A program made the position numbers and the translations under genes. The notes under the pieces were generated by a model. It was not told where the DNA came from. It did no database searches and saw nothing but the letters and a program-made list of their open reading frames with translations. This document shows positions 1-7,257 of a stretch of DNA of 13,649 nt, piece after piece (the first letter of the stretch is position 1; each line of letters begins with the position of its first letter). This stretch comes from an uncultured Flavobacteriales bacterium (GTDB taxonomy: Bacteria; Bacteroidota; Bacteroidia; Flavobacteriales; BACL11), in the NCBI GenBank assembly GCA_913047525.1, contig CAJWUS010000025.1:1-13649 (forward strand), written 5' to 3'.

Positions 1-12
1 AAATCTTTTCAT
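1..12 (-). CDS. Start of an unidentified leftward gene, cut by the window edge
   Basis: Only four codons are inside the window (Met-Lys-Arg-Phe), so the product cannot be named. The call rests on what lies upstream: a well-formed Bacteroidetes promoter and an A-rich leader ending just before this ATG, with the same 12-base leader motif as the secreted protein gene that starts at 13001. A Met-Lys-Arg start fits the basic end of a signal peptide, but that is inference from three residues. The preceding gene in the same direction is the NhaC-type antiporter, which ends 95 bases upstream. Confidence 0.45.
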
Positions 13-18
13 AACTAT

Positions 19-77
19 TTTTTTAGGTTTGTAAAATTTAGGGTGCAAATATAATACTATATCTTGTTTTATTTCAA
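19..77 (-). promoter_or_regulatory. Bacteroidetes-type promoter and leader for the leftward edge gene
   Basis: On the minus strand a TATATTTG box (plus-strand 46-53) matches the Bacteroidetes -7 consensus TAnnTTTG exactly. A TTG (75-77) lies 21 bases upstream, inside the spacing reported for the -33 element in this phylum. Between the -7 box and the ATG at 12 is the leader AAACCTAAAAAA (19-30), ending 6 bases before the start codon. An A-rich stretch in this place is what Bacteroidetes use in place of a Shine-Dalgarno sequence. The match to consensus is seen in the sequence; promoter activity is inferred. Confidence 0.6.
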
Positions 78-107
78 GGATTATAATAAAATCTTATTTG
101 TTCAAAA

Positions 108-1538
108 TCAAGCTTTTAATTTCTTAATCTTTATTCCAAAGTAACCATAAGTAATAGTCATTAAAGGGGAAATCAAATTAAAGAAACAAAAAGGTAAGTA
201 AGCAAAAGTAGCCACTCCTAAAACTGCTGATTGTGTTGCTCCACAAGTATTCCAAGGCACCAAAACTGATGTTACCGTTCCGCTATCTTCAAGTGTTCTG
301 CTTAGATTCTCTGGAGCTAACCCTTTTTCTTTGTAAGTATCAGTAAACATTCGACCAGGAACAACTATACTTAAATATTGGTCAGATGCAGTAATATTGA
401 AAAACACGCAAGTTCCTACAGTTGTTGCAATCAAACTTCCAGTATTTTCAGCATATCTGATTATTGGTTCAGCAACTCTTCTTAAAAGTCCTGCTGCTTC
501 CATTGCTCCTCCAAAAATCATAGCACAAATAATAAGCCAAATAGTATTAAGCATACCAGCCATTCCTCTAGTTGAAAGTAGATTGTCTATCATCTCATTA
601 TCGGTATTAATTGCAATATCACTTCCCATAGCATTGATAACTGCCATATAAGCTGAGCTAAAATTTAAGGTGTCAGCATTCGTGATCGACATAACAACTT
701 CTGACTGAAAGATAACTGCAAAGATTCCTCCGAGTAATGTTCCGATTAAAAGTGCAGGAATTGCTGGTGTTTTTTTAATAATAAGCGCAATAACCAATAT
801 AGGAACTAAAAACAGCCATCCACTAACATTAAAAGAATTGGATATAGCTGATAATAGCTCATTTATATCTTGCTCCCCTGATGTAATATAGGTAAATCCT
901 ATAACTAAAAAAATGATAAGAGTAATTGTAAAAGAAGGAATCGTGGTGTACATCATGTATCTGATGTGAGTAAATAAATCAGTCCCCACCATTGCAGGAG
1001 CTAAATTTGTTGTGTCTGATAAGGGAGACATTTTATCTCCAAAATATGCACCTGAGATAATTGCTCCACCGATTAATCCTGTTGGCAAACCAAGTGCTTG
1101 ACCAATGCCTAAAAGAGCAATACCTATTGTTGCGATAGTACTCCATGAACTTCCTGTTGCAAGAGAAACTATTGCAGTGATTACAGCAGTTGCAAATAAG
1201 AATATTTTAGGATTTAAGATTTGTAGACCGTAATAAATCATTGCTGGTACAATACCGCTCAACAGCCAAGTTCCGGCAAGTGCACCAATTAATAGTAAGA
1301 TAATTAATGATGGGGTAGTACTAGATATGCTTTTGCTTACTCCATTTAATATTGTATTCCATTTTGATCCAAATTTAACTCCAATCATTGATGCAGTTGC
1401 TGCTGCAAAAAGTAATGCTAATTGGTTTGCACCTCCAAGTGAGTTGTCTCCATACAAAAATACATTGTAAGCAAGTAATACTATTAAAACTATAATTGGA
1501 AGTAGTGCAAAAAAGTAAGGTATCTTTTTACCAGTCAT
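108..1538 (-). CDS. nhaC: NhaC-type Na+/H+ antiporter
   Basis: A 476-residue inner-membrane protein with about 11-12 hydrophobic segments. It is expected to exchange cytoplasmic Na+ for external protons, supporting pH and sodium homeostasis. The family signature is seen at residues 163-180 (GAYFGDKMSPLSDTTNLA). A second conserved block lies in the C-terminal half: NITASDQY at 381-388 and an LEDSGTVTSVLVPWNTCG stretch at 416-433. This pairing reflects the duplicated inverted architecture of the ion-transporter superfamily. Length is normal for NhaC. The start ATG gives a short basic end (MTGKK) directly before the first membrane segment. The gene lies 79 bases downstream of the Wzc-like gene on the same strand, with no clear promoter or terminator between them, so cotranscription is possible. 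The exact ion or substrate is inferred from family; related NhaC-like proteins include malate/lactate-Na+ exchangers. Confidence 0.88.
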   Translation of the reverse strand: MTGKKIPYFFALLPIIVLIVLLAYNVFLYGDNSLGGANQLALLFAAATASMIGVKFGSKWNTILNGVSKSISSTTPSLIILLLIGALAGTWLLSGIVPAMIYYGLQILNPKIFLFATAVITAIVSLATGSSWSTIATIGIALLGIGQALGLPTGLIGGAIISGAYFGDKMSPLSDTTNLAPAMVGTDLFTHIRYMMYTTIPSFTITLIIFLVIGFTYITSGEQDINELLSAISNSFNVSGWLFLVPILVIALIIKKTPAIPALLIGTLLGGIFAVIFQSEVVMSITNADTLNFSSAYMAVINAMGSDIAINTDNEMIDNLLSTRGMAGMLNTIWLIICAMIFGGAMEAAGLLRRVAEPIIRYAENTGSLIATTVGTCVFFNITASDQYLSIVVPGRMFTDTYKEKGLAPENLSRTLEDSGTVTSVLVPWNTCGATQSAVLGVATFAYLPFCFFNLISPLMTITYGYFGIKIKKLKA

Positions 1539-1617
1539 CTTGTAAAATTAAGATGGTAAAGATAAGAAAATAGAGAGTAGATTCTAAATTAGAAGATTGA
1601 AGTTAGGTTCTGATGAA

Positions 1618-4050
1618 TTAAGATTTTTTTTCTTCCTCATAATAGCCGTAGCCATCAGAACCATACCCATAGCCGTAGCCATAGCCGTAGCCATAATTGT
1701 AACCATCTCCATATATCGATTGGTTTTGCTGAAAATCATTAATAATAATATGCATATTTTTAATATGGTTCTGGTCAAATAAATTATTCATAGCGCCTAG
1801 CATATTACGTTTAGTATAATTATGTCTTATAACATATAAACTAATATCAGCATATCTCATTAAAATTGCGCCATCTGTAACAAGCCCAATTGGTGGTGTA
1901 TCAATAATTATATAATCATAAGTTTTATTAAGCTTAGTTATTAATTCTTGCATACTTTGACTATCCAACAACTCAGCAGGATTAGGAGGTGTTGGTCCTG
2001 ATCCTATTACATCTAAACTTTCTATTTTAGTTTTTTCAATTACTTCCTCTAATGAGGACTTATGAATTAAATAACTGCTTAAACCTTTTGACTCATTAAC
2101 ATTAAAATCTTTATGTAATTTTGGTTTTCTTAAATCCCCACCAATTAAAATTGTTTTATGTCCTGATAATGCAAATATTCCAGCAAGATTCATAGCTACA
2201 AATGTTTTCCCTTCACCTCCAATTGAGGAAGTGATAGTAATTATTTTATTGTCTTTATGGGCTGCTAAATATTGAATGTTTGTTCTTAATGTCCGGAATG
2301 ATTCAACAATAATAGATTTTGAGGCAATATTAACAACCAAACTTTTTTCTTTTTCACTATGACCAATAAGGCCTAAAATCGGGACATCAGTACCATTTTG
2401 TAAATCTGATTTACTAGAGATAGTATCACTAAAGAACTCTTTTAGTGATATATATGCAATTGGACAAATTAGTCCAAAGAGTAAAGCGAAAAAATAAGTT
2501 AACCCCTTGTTTGGTGTTGTTGGTTTCTCACTGTCTAATCTAGCAGGGTCAATAACTTTATGGTCTGATTCTGTCCCAGCTTTTGCAAGAGAAGCTTCAT
2601 ATCTTTTTTGTTGAAGATAAATTGAAGTTTGCTCATTATATTCATGTTTTCTTTTAAGAATTAAATAACTTTTTTCTAATTCAGGTAATTTGTATATTTT
2701 ATTGTTAAAAGAATTTATTCTAACTTTTAAATCTTTTTCATAAATTAAAGCAGAAGAAATAAGATTACGAACATTCTCAATAATAGTGTTTTTTGTATGT
2801 TTTATTTGAGAAAGAACTGCCTTATAAGCAGGGTTCTTCGCAGTAGTAGTTAACTGTAATTCATCTTTCTTGGTATCTAATTGTAATAATTGATGAATTA
2901 AGCCATTTAACTCTGGGTTACTTATCCCCATTAATGTTGGAGATACTATGGAATGTGCATCACTATCGTCTTTTAAATAAGATAATAAAGATTGATAATA
3001 TTTAATGTTTACAGATTGCTCTGATAATGTATTATCCAATTCTTGCTTTTGGAAGTAGGTTCCAAAATCTTTATTAACTATATCAAGATTCGGATTTTGT
3101 TTTCTAAAAATCTCTAGTTGATTTTCAATAAGTGTTAAGGAATCTTTTATTACAGCAAGTTGCTCATCAATAAAGTAAATTGTATTAATAGCCATTAAAT
3201 TTTTCTCGTCCAAACTATTTCTTATATACACTTCTGTTAATTTATTAAGAATCTGTATGCTTTTTTTAGGCGTTCTTCCTTTAATATTTAGCTTTAAAAT
3301 AGAGGTTTCTTTATTTATAGGATTTATGGTTATTTCTCTAATTAACTTTTGCGCGAGGACATTTGTTTGGTGCAGTTTAAATGAAAATGTTTTTTCATTA
3401 TCAATGATGTTATCTAAATTAAAAGATGGTGTTCTTTGAATTATGAAAGAGAAAAAAAGATTTGAGATCTTTTGGTCAAACTCAAATGTTTTGTCAATAT
3501 TAATATTTCCCAATAATGTTTTGTCAAGTTTCTCAGTCTTTAAATTGCAAGGGAAATGATCTTCAGCACTTACCGAAAGTTGAAATTGATTTTCATTAAT
3601 TATTTCTAATTCATATTCAACGCCTGTTAGTTGAACATGTGAAGAATCAACAATAATCTTAAAAGGAGTATTCTCAAAAAGCTCATTAGTTTGAAAGAAA
3701 CCGTGTTGGAAATAAGATAATCCTAACCCTAATTCTTTAATTACTTTCTCAGTATTACTATAAGAATTTAGAATTATAATTTCATTCTTTAAATTTTTCT
3801 TTCCACTAAAAAGTTCTAGTCCTTCAAGTAAGTTCTCAGCACCTAATTGAGTATTGCTATCATCTCTGATTAAAAGTGTAGAAGAAACACTATATTCAGG
3901 AATAGTATATCGGTTATTGAGAGTTCCTAAAAAGAAAAAAAACAAGAAAGAAAGTAAAAAATAATGCCAATAACGAAGATACTTAAATAATATCGCTTTT
4001 ATATCAATAGTTTCTTCCTGATTCTGCTCTTTATTGTGAAATTCAGGCAT
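1618..4050 (-). CDS. wzc: Wzc-like polysaccharide co-polymerase with tyrosine autokinase domain
   Basis: An 810-residue inner-membrane protein expected to control chain length and export of an extracellular or capsular polysaccharide through cycles of tyrosine autophosphorylation. Order of parts: Wzz-type N-terminus with membrane segment about 28-44; long periplasmic region with coiled-coil character about 290-490; second membrane segment about 516-536; cytoplasmic BY-kinase domain about 570-775. Kinase motifs seen: the oligomerisation motif ExxRxxR (E583, R586, R589), Walker A with K615 and T616, Walker A' around 634-643, and Walker B with D717 in IIIDTPP. Walker A' reads GGDLRKP, so the first Asp of the common DxDxRxP pattern is Gly; D639 is kept. 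The last 31 residues hold 11 tyrosines in a Gly-Tyr repeat, the autophosphorylation tail. The gene starts one base after the Wza-like gene, its usual partner. Confidence 0.92.
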   Translation of the reverse strand: MPEFHNKEQNQEETIDIKAILFKYLRYWHYFLLSFLFFFFLGTLNNRYTIPEYSVSSTLLIRDDSNTQLGAENLLEGLELFSGKKNLKNEIIILNSYSNTEKVIKELGLGLSYFQHGFFQTNELFENTPFKIIVDSSHVQLTGVEYELEIINENQFQLSVSAEDHFPCNLKTEKLDKTLLGNINIDKTFEFDQKISNLFFSFIIQRTPSFNLDNIIDNEKTFSFKLHQTNVLAQKLIREITINPINKETSILKLNIKGRTPKKSIQILNKLTEVYIRNSLDEKNLMAINTIYFIDEQLAVIKDSLTLIENQLEIFRKQNPNLDIVNKDFGTYFQKQELDNTLSEQSVNIKYYQSLLSYLKDDSDAHSIVSPTLMGISNPELNGLIHQLLQLDTKKDELQLTTTAKNPAYKAVLSQIKHTKNTIIENVRNLISSALIYEKDLKVRINSFNNKIYKLPELEKSYLILKRKHEYNEQTSIYLQQKRYEASLAKAGTESDHKVIDPARLDSEKPTTPNKGLTYFFALLFGLICPIAYISLKEFFSDTISSKSDLQNGTDVPILGLIGHSEKEKSLVVNIASKSIIVESFRTLRTNIQYLAAHKDNKIITITSSIGGEGKTFVAMNLAGIFALSGHKTILIGGDLRKPKLHKDFNVNESKGLSSYLIHKSSLEEVIEKTKIESLDVIGSGPTPPNPAELLDSQSMQELITKLNKTYDYIIIDTPPIGLVTDGAILMRYADISLYVIRHNYTKRNMLGAMNNLFDQNHIKNMHIIINDFQQNQSIYGDGYNYGYGYGYGYGYGSDGYGYYEEEKKS
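1642..1704. repeat. 12-bp tandem repeat coding for the Gly-Tyr tail of Wzc
   Basis: Three exact copies of ATAGCCGTAGCC are seen on the plus strand: 1642-1653, 1669-1680 and 1681-1692. The last two are directly adjacent and are followed by a degenerate copy at 1693-1704. On the coding (minus) strand each unit encodes Gly-Tyr-Gly-Tyr. Because the unit is 12 bases long, gain or loss of copies would keep the reading frame and change only the number of tyrosines. The GC content is clearly higher than in the surrounding AT-rich gene. Confidence 0.85.
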
Positions 4051-4051
4051 T

Positions 4052-4831
4052 TTATTCTGTAATTCTTAGAAATACATTTACCATAAGAGTTAAAGTTGTA
4101 ATTGCTGATAATACAACTTGAGATTGGGACTTTCTAAAAGTCCGATATTTAAGTGGTTCAACATAAATTAAATCATCATTTCTAAGGTAATAAAAATCAG
4201 ATAACAGCAATTGCTGATCAGTCAAATCAATTGTATAAATATTTTTCTTATTATTATGCGTTCTTACTATTTTTAATTTTTGTCTATTAGCATAATCAGA
4301 CAAATCTCCTGCCATTGCTAATGCCTCAAAGATAGTTACACTTTCTTTGAAAACTGGGAAAGTTCCTGCATTATTTACCTCCCCTAATATAGTAACCTGA
4401 AAATTTGCTAGTTTTACAATTACAATGGCATCTTGCAAATATTCATCTACTACTTTCTGAATAGAAACTTTTGCCTCTTCCAAGTTTTTCCCTAATAAAA
4501 ATATCTTTCCAATAACAGGAATCTCAATCATTCCTAAACTATTGATAGTTGATCCATTCAAATACAAAGAAGACATTGAAGTGTTATTAGCAGAAGAATT
4601 AGTATTAGTTTCAATATTAAAAAATTCATAAGATTTATCATTTGAATTTAAAACCCTTACAAATAAAACATCTCCTATCTCTAAGTGATGAACCGGAGGT
4701 GTGATAGATATCTCTTTCCCAGAGACCGGATTGTTTTTCATATAAACTATCTTTCGCATAGGGATGCAACTCTGCAAAAGGAGAAAACTCAAAAGAACTA
4801 TAATACTAAAAAATCTACTTGTTTTTTTCAT
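4052..4831 (-). CDS. wza: Wza-like polysaccharide export outer-membrane lipoprotein
   Basis: A 259-residue lipoprotein of the polysaccharide biosynthesis/export family. It probably forms the periplasmic and outer-membrane channel part for a polymer handled by the Wzc-like protein encoded one base downstream. The N-terminus is a lipoprotein signal peptide with lipobox LQSC (C22 lipidated). A polysaccharide-export domain starts near HHLEIGDVL (48-56) and runs to about 140. An SLBB domain follows at about 145-190 (VTILGEVNNAGTFPV at 146-160). A hydrophobic helix at about 238-256 ends the protein and may be the outer-membrane-spanning helix. Bacteroidetes members are shorter than E. coli Wza, and this length fits them. 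No polymerase, flippase or sugar-synthesis genes are next to it; the Maf gene lies 48 bases upstream. Confidence 0.9.
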   Translation of the reverse strand: MKKTSRFFSIIVLLSFLLLQSCIPMRKIVYMKNNPVSGKEISITPPVHHLEIGDVLFVRVLNSNDKSYEFFNIETNTNSSANNTSMSSLYLNGSTINSLGMIEIPVIGKIFLLGKNLEEAKVSIQKVVDEYLQDAIVIVKLANFQVTILGEVNNAGTFPVFKESVTIFEALAMAGDLSDYANRQKLKIVRTHNNKKNIYTIDLTDQQLLLSDFYYLRNDDLIYVEPLKYRTFRKSQSQVVLSAITTLTLMVNVFLRITE

Positions 4832-4850
4832 AATTCAGATTTTAATTTGC

Positions 4851-4858
4851 CAAAAATA
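4851..4858 (-). promoter_or_regulatory. Possible -7 element in front of the wza-wzc pair
   Basis: In the 48-base gap between the Maf gene and the Wza-like gene, the minus strand reads TATTTTTG, an exact TAnnTTTG match about 20 bases before the wza start. No TTG or TTTG is found at the usual upstream distance, so this is half a promoter at best. It could drive wza-wzc separately from the upstream operon. The motif is short, and chance matches are frequent in AT-rich DNA. Confidence 0.3.
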
Positions 4859-4879
4859 CAAAATGTAAAGATGTTAACG

Positions 4880-5470
4880 CTATAAACCTACAAATTGTAT
4901 CAGCTTTTGATATAATTTTACTACCGGTAAGCCAACCACATTATAGTAAGATCCCTTAATTTTTTCAATACCAATTAAGCCAATCCACTCCTGAATGCCA
5001 TAAGCCCCCGCTTTATCAAATGGCTGATACTCCTTGATATAATAATCTATTTCTTCTATGCTAAGTACTTTGAAATGCACCTCTGTTTCAGATGTAAATA
5101 CTTTTTGTTTATTTTTACTTGCTAAACATACTGATGTGATCACTTTGTGTTTATCTCCTGATAAAAATTGTAACATTTCTTGTGCTTCTAACCTGTCTTT
5201 TGGTTTGTTTAAAACCCTATCTCCTTTTACTACAATAGTATCAGCAGTAATTAATATTTCATTCGCTTTTATTGTTGCAGATAAATTCTCTGATTTTACT
5301 GCTACTAAGAATTCTGTTACTTTTTCAGGAGATAAATGTAATGGATAGTTTTCATCCGTATTACTTATTCTTATCTCAAAATCAATTCCTAATGATCTTA
5401 ATAACTCTTGCCTTCTTGGTGAGGCAGAACCCAGAATTATTTTTTTATCTTTTAATATTCTGACTAACAT
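4880..5470 (-). CDS. maf: Maf family nucleoside triphosphate pyrophosphatase
   Basis: A 196-residue cytoplasmic enzyme of the Maf/HAM1 type, expected to hydrolyse nucleoside triphosphates such as dTTP, UTP or modified pyrimidine nucleotides to the monophosphate and pyrophosphate (nucleotide-pool cleaning). Seen motifs: LGSASPRRQELL at 13-24, which forms the phosphate-binding loop; the catalytic ADT at 76-78 (D77); NKP at 88-90; DKAGAYGIQ at 152-160; and GSYYNVVGLP at 173-182. The last two blocks resemble the YhdE-like (dTTP/UTP) branch more than YceF, but this is judged by eye. Full length. The start is one base after the prenyltransferase stop, so it is cotranscribed with it. A Maf gene beside this prenyltransferase is, as I recall, a common Bacteroidetes arrangement. 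Confidence 0.92.
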   Translation of the reverse strand: MLVRILKDKKIILGSASPRRQELLRSLGIDFEIRISNTDENYPLHLSPEKVTEFLVAVKSENLSATIKANEILITADTIVVKGDRVLNKPKDRLEAQEMLQFLSGDKHKVITSVCLASKNKQKVFTSETEVHFKVLSIEEIDYYIKEYQPFDKAGAYGIQEWIGLIGIEKIKGSYYNVVGLPVVKLYQKLIQFVGL

Positions 5471-5471
5471 C

Positions 5472-6458
5472 TTATTGCAGATAAAAATAGGTGAAAAATG
5501 GGATGGAACATATCCCTAAAAGCATAATGATTTTACAAAACTGACTCAAATAGTAAAAGTCTGTTTTTGTTTTTGAACTGGATAATTTCAACATAAAAAA
5601 CAACAAAGCTATTTGTAAAATAGCAGTGTAAATTATGGCATATTTATCCGTTCCCCAAATAAGCACAGATTCATAAATTTCACCATCCAATTTTATACTG
5701 TTTAGAAAAATTATTTGCAACTGAAAATACTGCCAAAACCCCACAATTCCAACAACTAAAAAGGACAAACAAAATACAATTATTTTGGTTTTTTTGCTAC
5801 CCAAAACAATAGCCAAAGTTCTAGAATTTATTGCGACATCTCCCTCTTTGTCTTCTATGTCTTTTATAAATTCCCGGATTAAGGTTAATAAAAAAGAGAA
5901 TAATGCATAAACGAAAATTATTTTAACAATCATCAATCCACTTTCATTTCCAGGGAAATGCACAACAGGAATAATATCAAAAAGGGTAGTATTTATAAGT
6001 ACTAAAGCAGTAAGAATCGCTACATGAATATTGCCAATTAAAAATGCTCTTTTCATGGATTTAGAATATCGCCATAAAAAGAAAATACAATACAAAAATA
6101 TCAAACTATAAAGTGGTTTCCCAATAATAATAGCCAAATAAGCCCCTGAAAAAAGTGCAACTATATTTAAGATAAAATACCAAATAATAGCAGTTCGAGC
6201 TTGAAAACAAACTCCTATAACCAAGCTGTCTTTTTTATTAATTAAATCCGTCTCCACATCATATATATCGTTAATAATGTAGCCAGCTGCCGTTATCAAT
6301 ATGGTCGTAAATACAAATAGTGAAAATTCAAGATTGCTAAGTGCCGGAAAAGGCAAAAATGTTTTGGTGAAAGCAAAGCGAATAAAATACTGAGTCAGTG
6401 CTATAATCAGTAAGTTTTGAAAGCGAATCAACCGTAAAGAAGCAGCAATTTTTTGCAT
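5472..6458 (-). CDS. UbiA-family prenyltransferase, probably geranylgeranylglycerol-phosphate geranylgeranyltransferase-like
   Basis: A 328-residue multi-pass membrane enzyme with about 8-9 hydrophobic segments. UbiA-family proteins transfer a polyprenyl group from its diphosphate to an acceptor. Both aspartate-rich Mg2+/diphosphate motifs are present: NDIYDVETD at 63-71 and DIEDKEGD at 200-207, each followed by typical residues (INKKD; NSRTLAI). Bacteroidetes relatives beside Maf are usually annotated as geranylgeranylglycerol-phosphate geranylgeranyltransferases, which make the second ether bond of archaeal-type lipids. That substrate has rarely been tested in bacteria and cannot be read from the sequence. 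A menaquinone-type (MenA) role is a less likely alternative. After the first motif the usual INKPxR/E pattern reads INKKDS, a small departure. Spacing to both neighbours is one base. Confidence 0.83.
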   Translation of the reverse strand: MQKIAASLRLIRFQNLLIIALTQYFIRFAFTKTFLPFPALSNLEFSLFVFTTILITAAGYIINDIYDVETDLINKKDSLVIGVCFQARTAIIWYFILNIVALFSGAYLAIIIGKPLYSLIFLYCIFFLWRYSKSMKRAFLIGNIHVAILTALVLINTTLFDIIPVVHFPGNESGLMIVKIIFVYALFSFLLTLIREFIKDIEDKEGDVAINSRTLAIVLGSKKTKIIVFCLSFLVVGIVGFWQYFQLQIIFLNSIKLDGEIYESVLIWGTDKYAIIYTAILQIALLFFMLKLSSSKTKTDFYYLSQFCKIIMLLGICSIPFFTYFYLQ

Positions 6459-6459
6459 A

Positions 6460-7191
6460 TTATTTTTGCTTTAAAATTTGAGCCGTTATTAAATTGTAGA
6501 TTGCTTTCAAATCATCATCTTCTAATAAATTAATCTGTTTTTTGATAGTCTCCAAATCGTTTCGTTTGGCTGGCCCTGTTTGTGCATTTGATGGAGATAG
6601 GTTTTTTATTTTATTGGCAGTTTCGGTAATTAATGGCTTTAACATCTCAAAATCCAAATCTGATTTTTTTAATAAATCCTCCGCAACACAATACATTTGA
6701 TTAGAAAAATTACAAGCAAATACTGCTGCTAAATGTAAGGTTTTCCTATGATTTTCGTCTATTTGATAAACATTATTTGAGATGCTTTTAGCCACTTCCA
6801 ATAAAGTATTTTCAAAACCTTTATCCCCAGCAGAAATACAAAAAGGAACTTCTTTCATATTAAGAAAAATGTTTTTACTAAAAGTTTGTAGTGGATAAAA
6901 CACTCCTGCATTTTCAATGCTTACACTGCCAGAAGTATGGGCGAAAGGCATGTTTTTTATTTGGGCTGCAACAGAAGCAATTGTATCATCATTTATGGCA
7001 ATAAGTACAAAATCGGCCCTTTTTATATTAGTAATATCCGTACCAAAATCTGTATTTAGCTTTTCGGCTAAGCCTTTTGCACTGTTTTGTGTTTTGCTTA
7101 TTACTTGAATAATCTGATGGCCCGCGCCAAATAAGGAAAGCCCTAAATGATGTGCAACATTACCAGCTCCTATTAAAATAATCTTCTTCAT
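6460..7191 (-). CDS. Rossmann-fold NAD(P)-binding protein with DUF2520 domain
   Basis: A 243-residue cytoplasmic protein with an N-terminal dinucleotide-binding fold: basic/hydrophobic strand, then GAGNVAHHL at 8-16. A C-terminal helical DUF2520 region holds the blocks HTSGS (85-89), FYPLQTF (98-104), LHLAAVFACNFSNQMY (152-167) and SNAQTGPAKRND (201-212). The overall plan resembles ketopantoate reductase and pyrroline-5-carboxylate reductase-like dehydrogenases, so an NAD(P)-dependent oxidoreductase is likely. The substrate is unknown for the family. This is the first gene of the leftward operon, one base before the prenyltransferase, and faces the ccsBA operon across a 66-base gap. Confidence 0.88.
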   Translation of the reverse strand: MKKIILIGAGNVAHHLGLSLFGAGHQIIQVISKTQNSAKGLAEKLNTDFGTDITNIKRADFVLIAINDDTIASVAAQIKNMPFAHTSGSVSIENAGVFYPLQTFSKNIFLNMKEVPFCISAGDKGFENTLLEVAKSISNNVYQIDENHRKTLHLAAVFACNFSNQMYCVAEDLLKKSDLDFEMLKPLITETANKIKNLSPSNAQTGPAKRNDLETIKKQINLLEDDDLKAIYNLITAQILKQK

Positions 7192-7223
7192 TCTTTTGAA
7201 GCGAAATTAGTTTTTTAAGCAAA

Positions 7224-7239
7224 CAAAATTATAGTTTTG
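7224..7239. promoter_or_regulatory. Back-to-back -7 elements in the divergent promoter region
   Basis: The 66-base gap between the two divergent genes (7192-7257) holds two exact TAnnTTTG matches that touch each other. TAATTTTG lies on the minus strand (7224-7231, toward the DUF2520 gene) and TAGTTTTG on the plus strand (7232-7239, toward ccsBA). Clear -33 TTG elements at the normal spacing are not seen for either. If used, the ccsBA leader would be only about 10-15 bases long. The two polymerases could not bind at the same time, so the directions might compete. Confidence 0.45.
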
Positions 7240-7257
7240 CAAACTAATTAATTTGAA

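Noticed and set aside
81..100. AT-only hairpin after nhaC as a terminator
   Set aside because: The stem is about five A/T pairs with no GC core; such structures are expected by chance in this DNA.
1583..1595. Palindrome TTCTAAATTAGAA after wzc as a terminator
   Set aside because: The arms are six AT-rich bases with a one-base centre and no T-run; it cannot form a stable hairpin. At most it is a protein-binding site, with no further support.
1642..1704. CRISPR-like or intergenic repeat array
   Set aside because: Units are 12 bases with no regular spacers, lie inside wzc and encode its tyrosine tail.
1584..1782. Small open frames on both strands over the Wzc 3' end
   Set aside because: They are low-complexity shadows (Met-Ala-Thr or Ile-Ala-Val runs) produced by the Gly-Tyr coding repeat in other frames.
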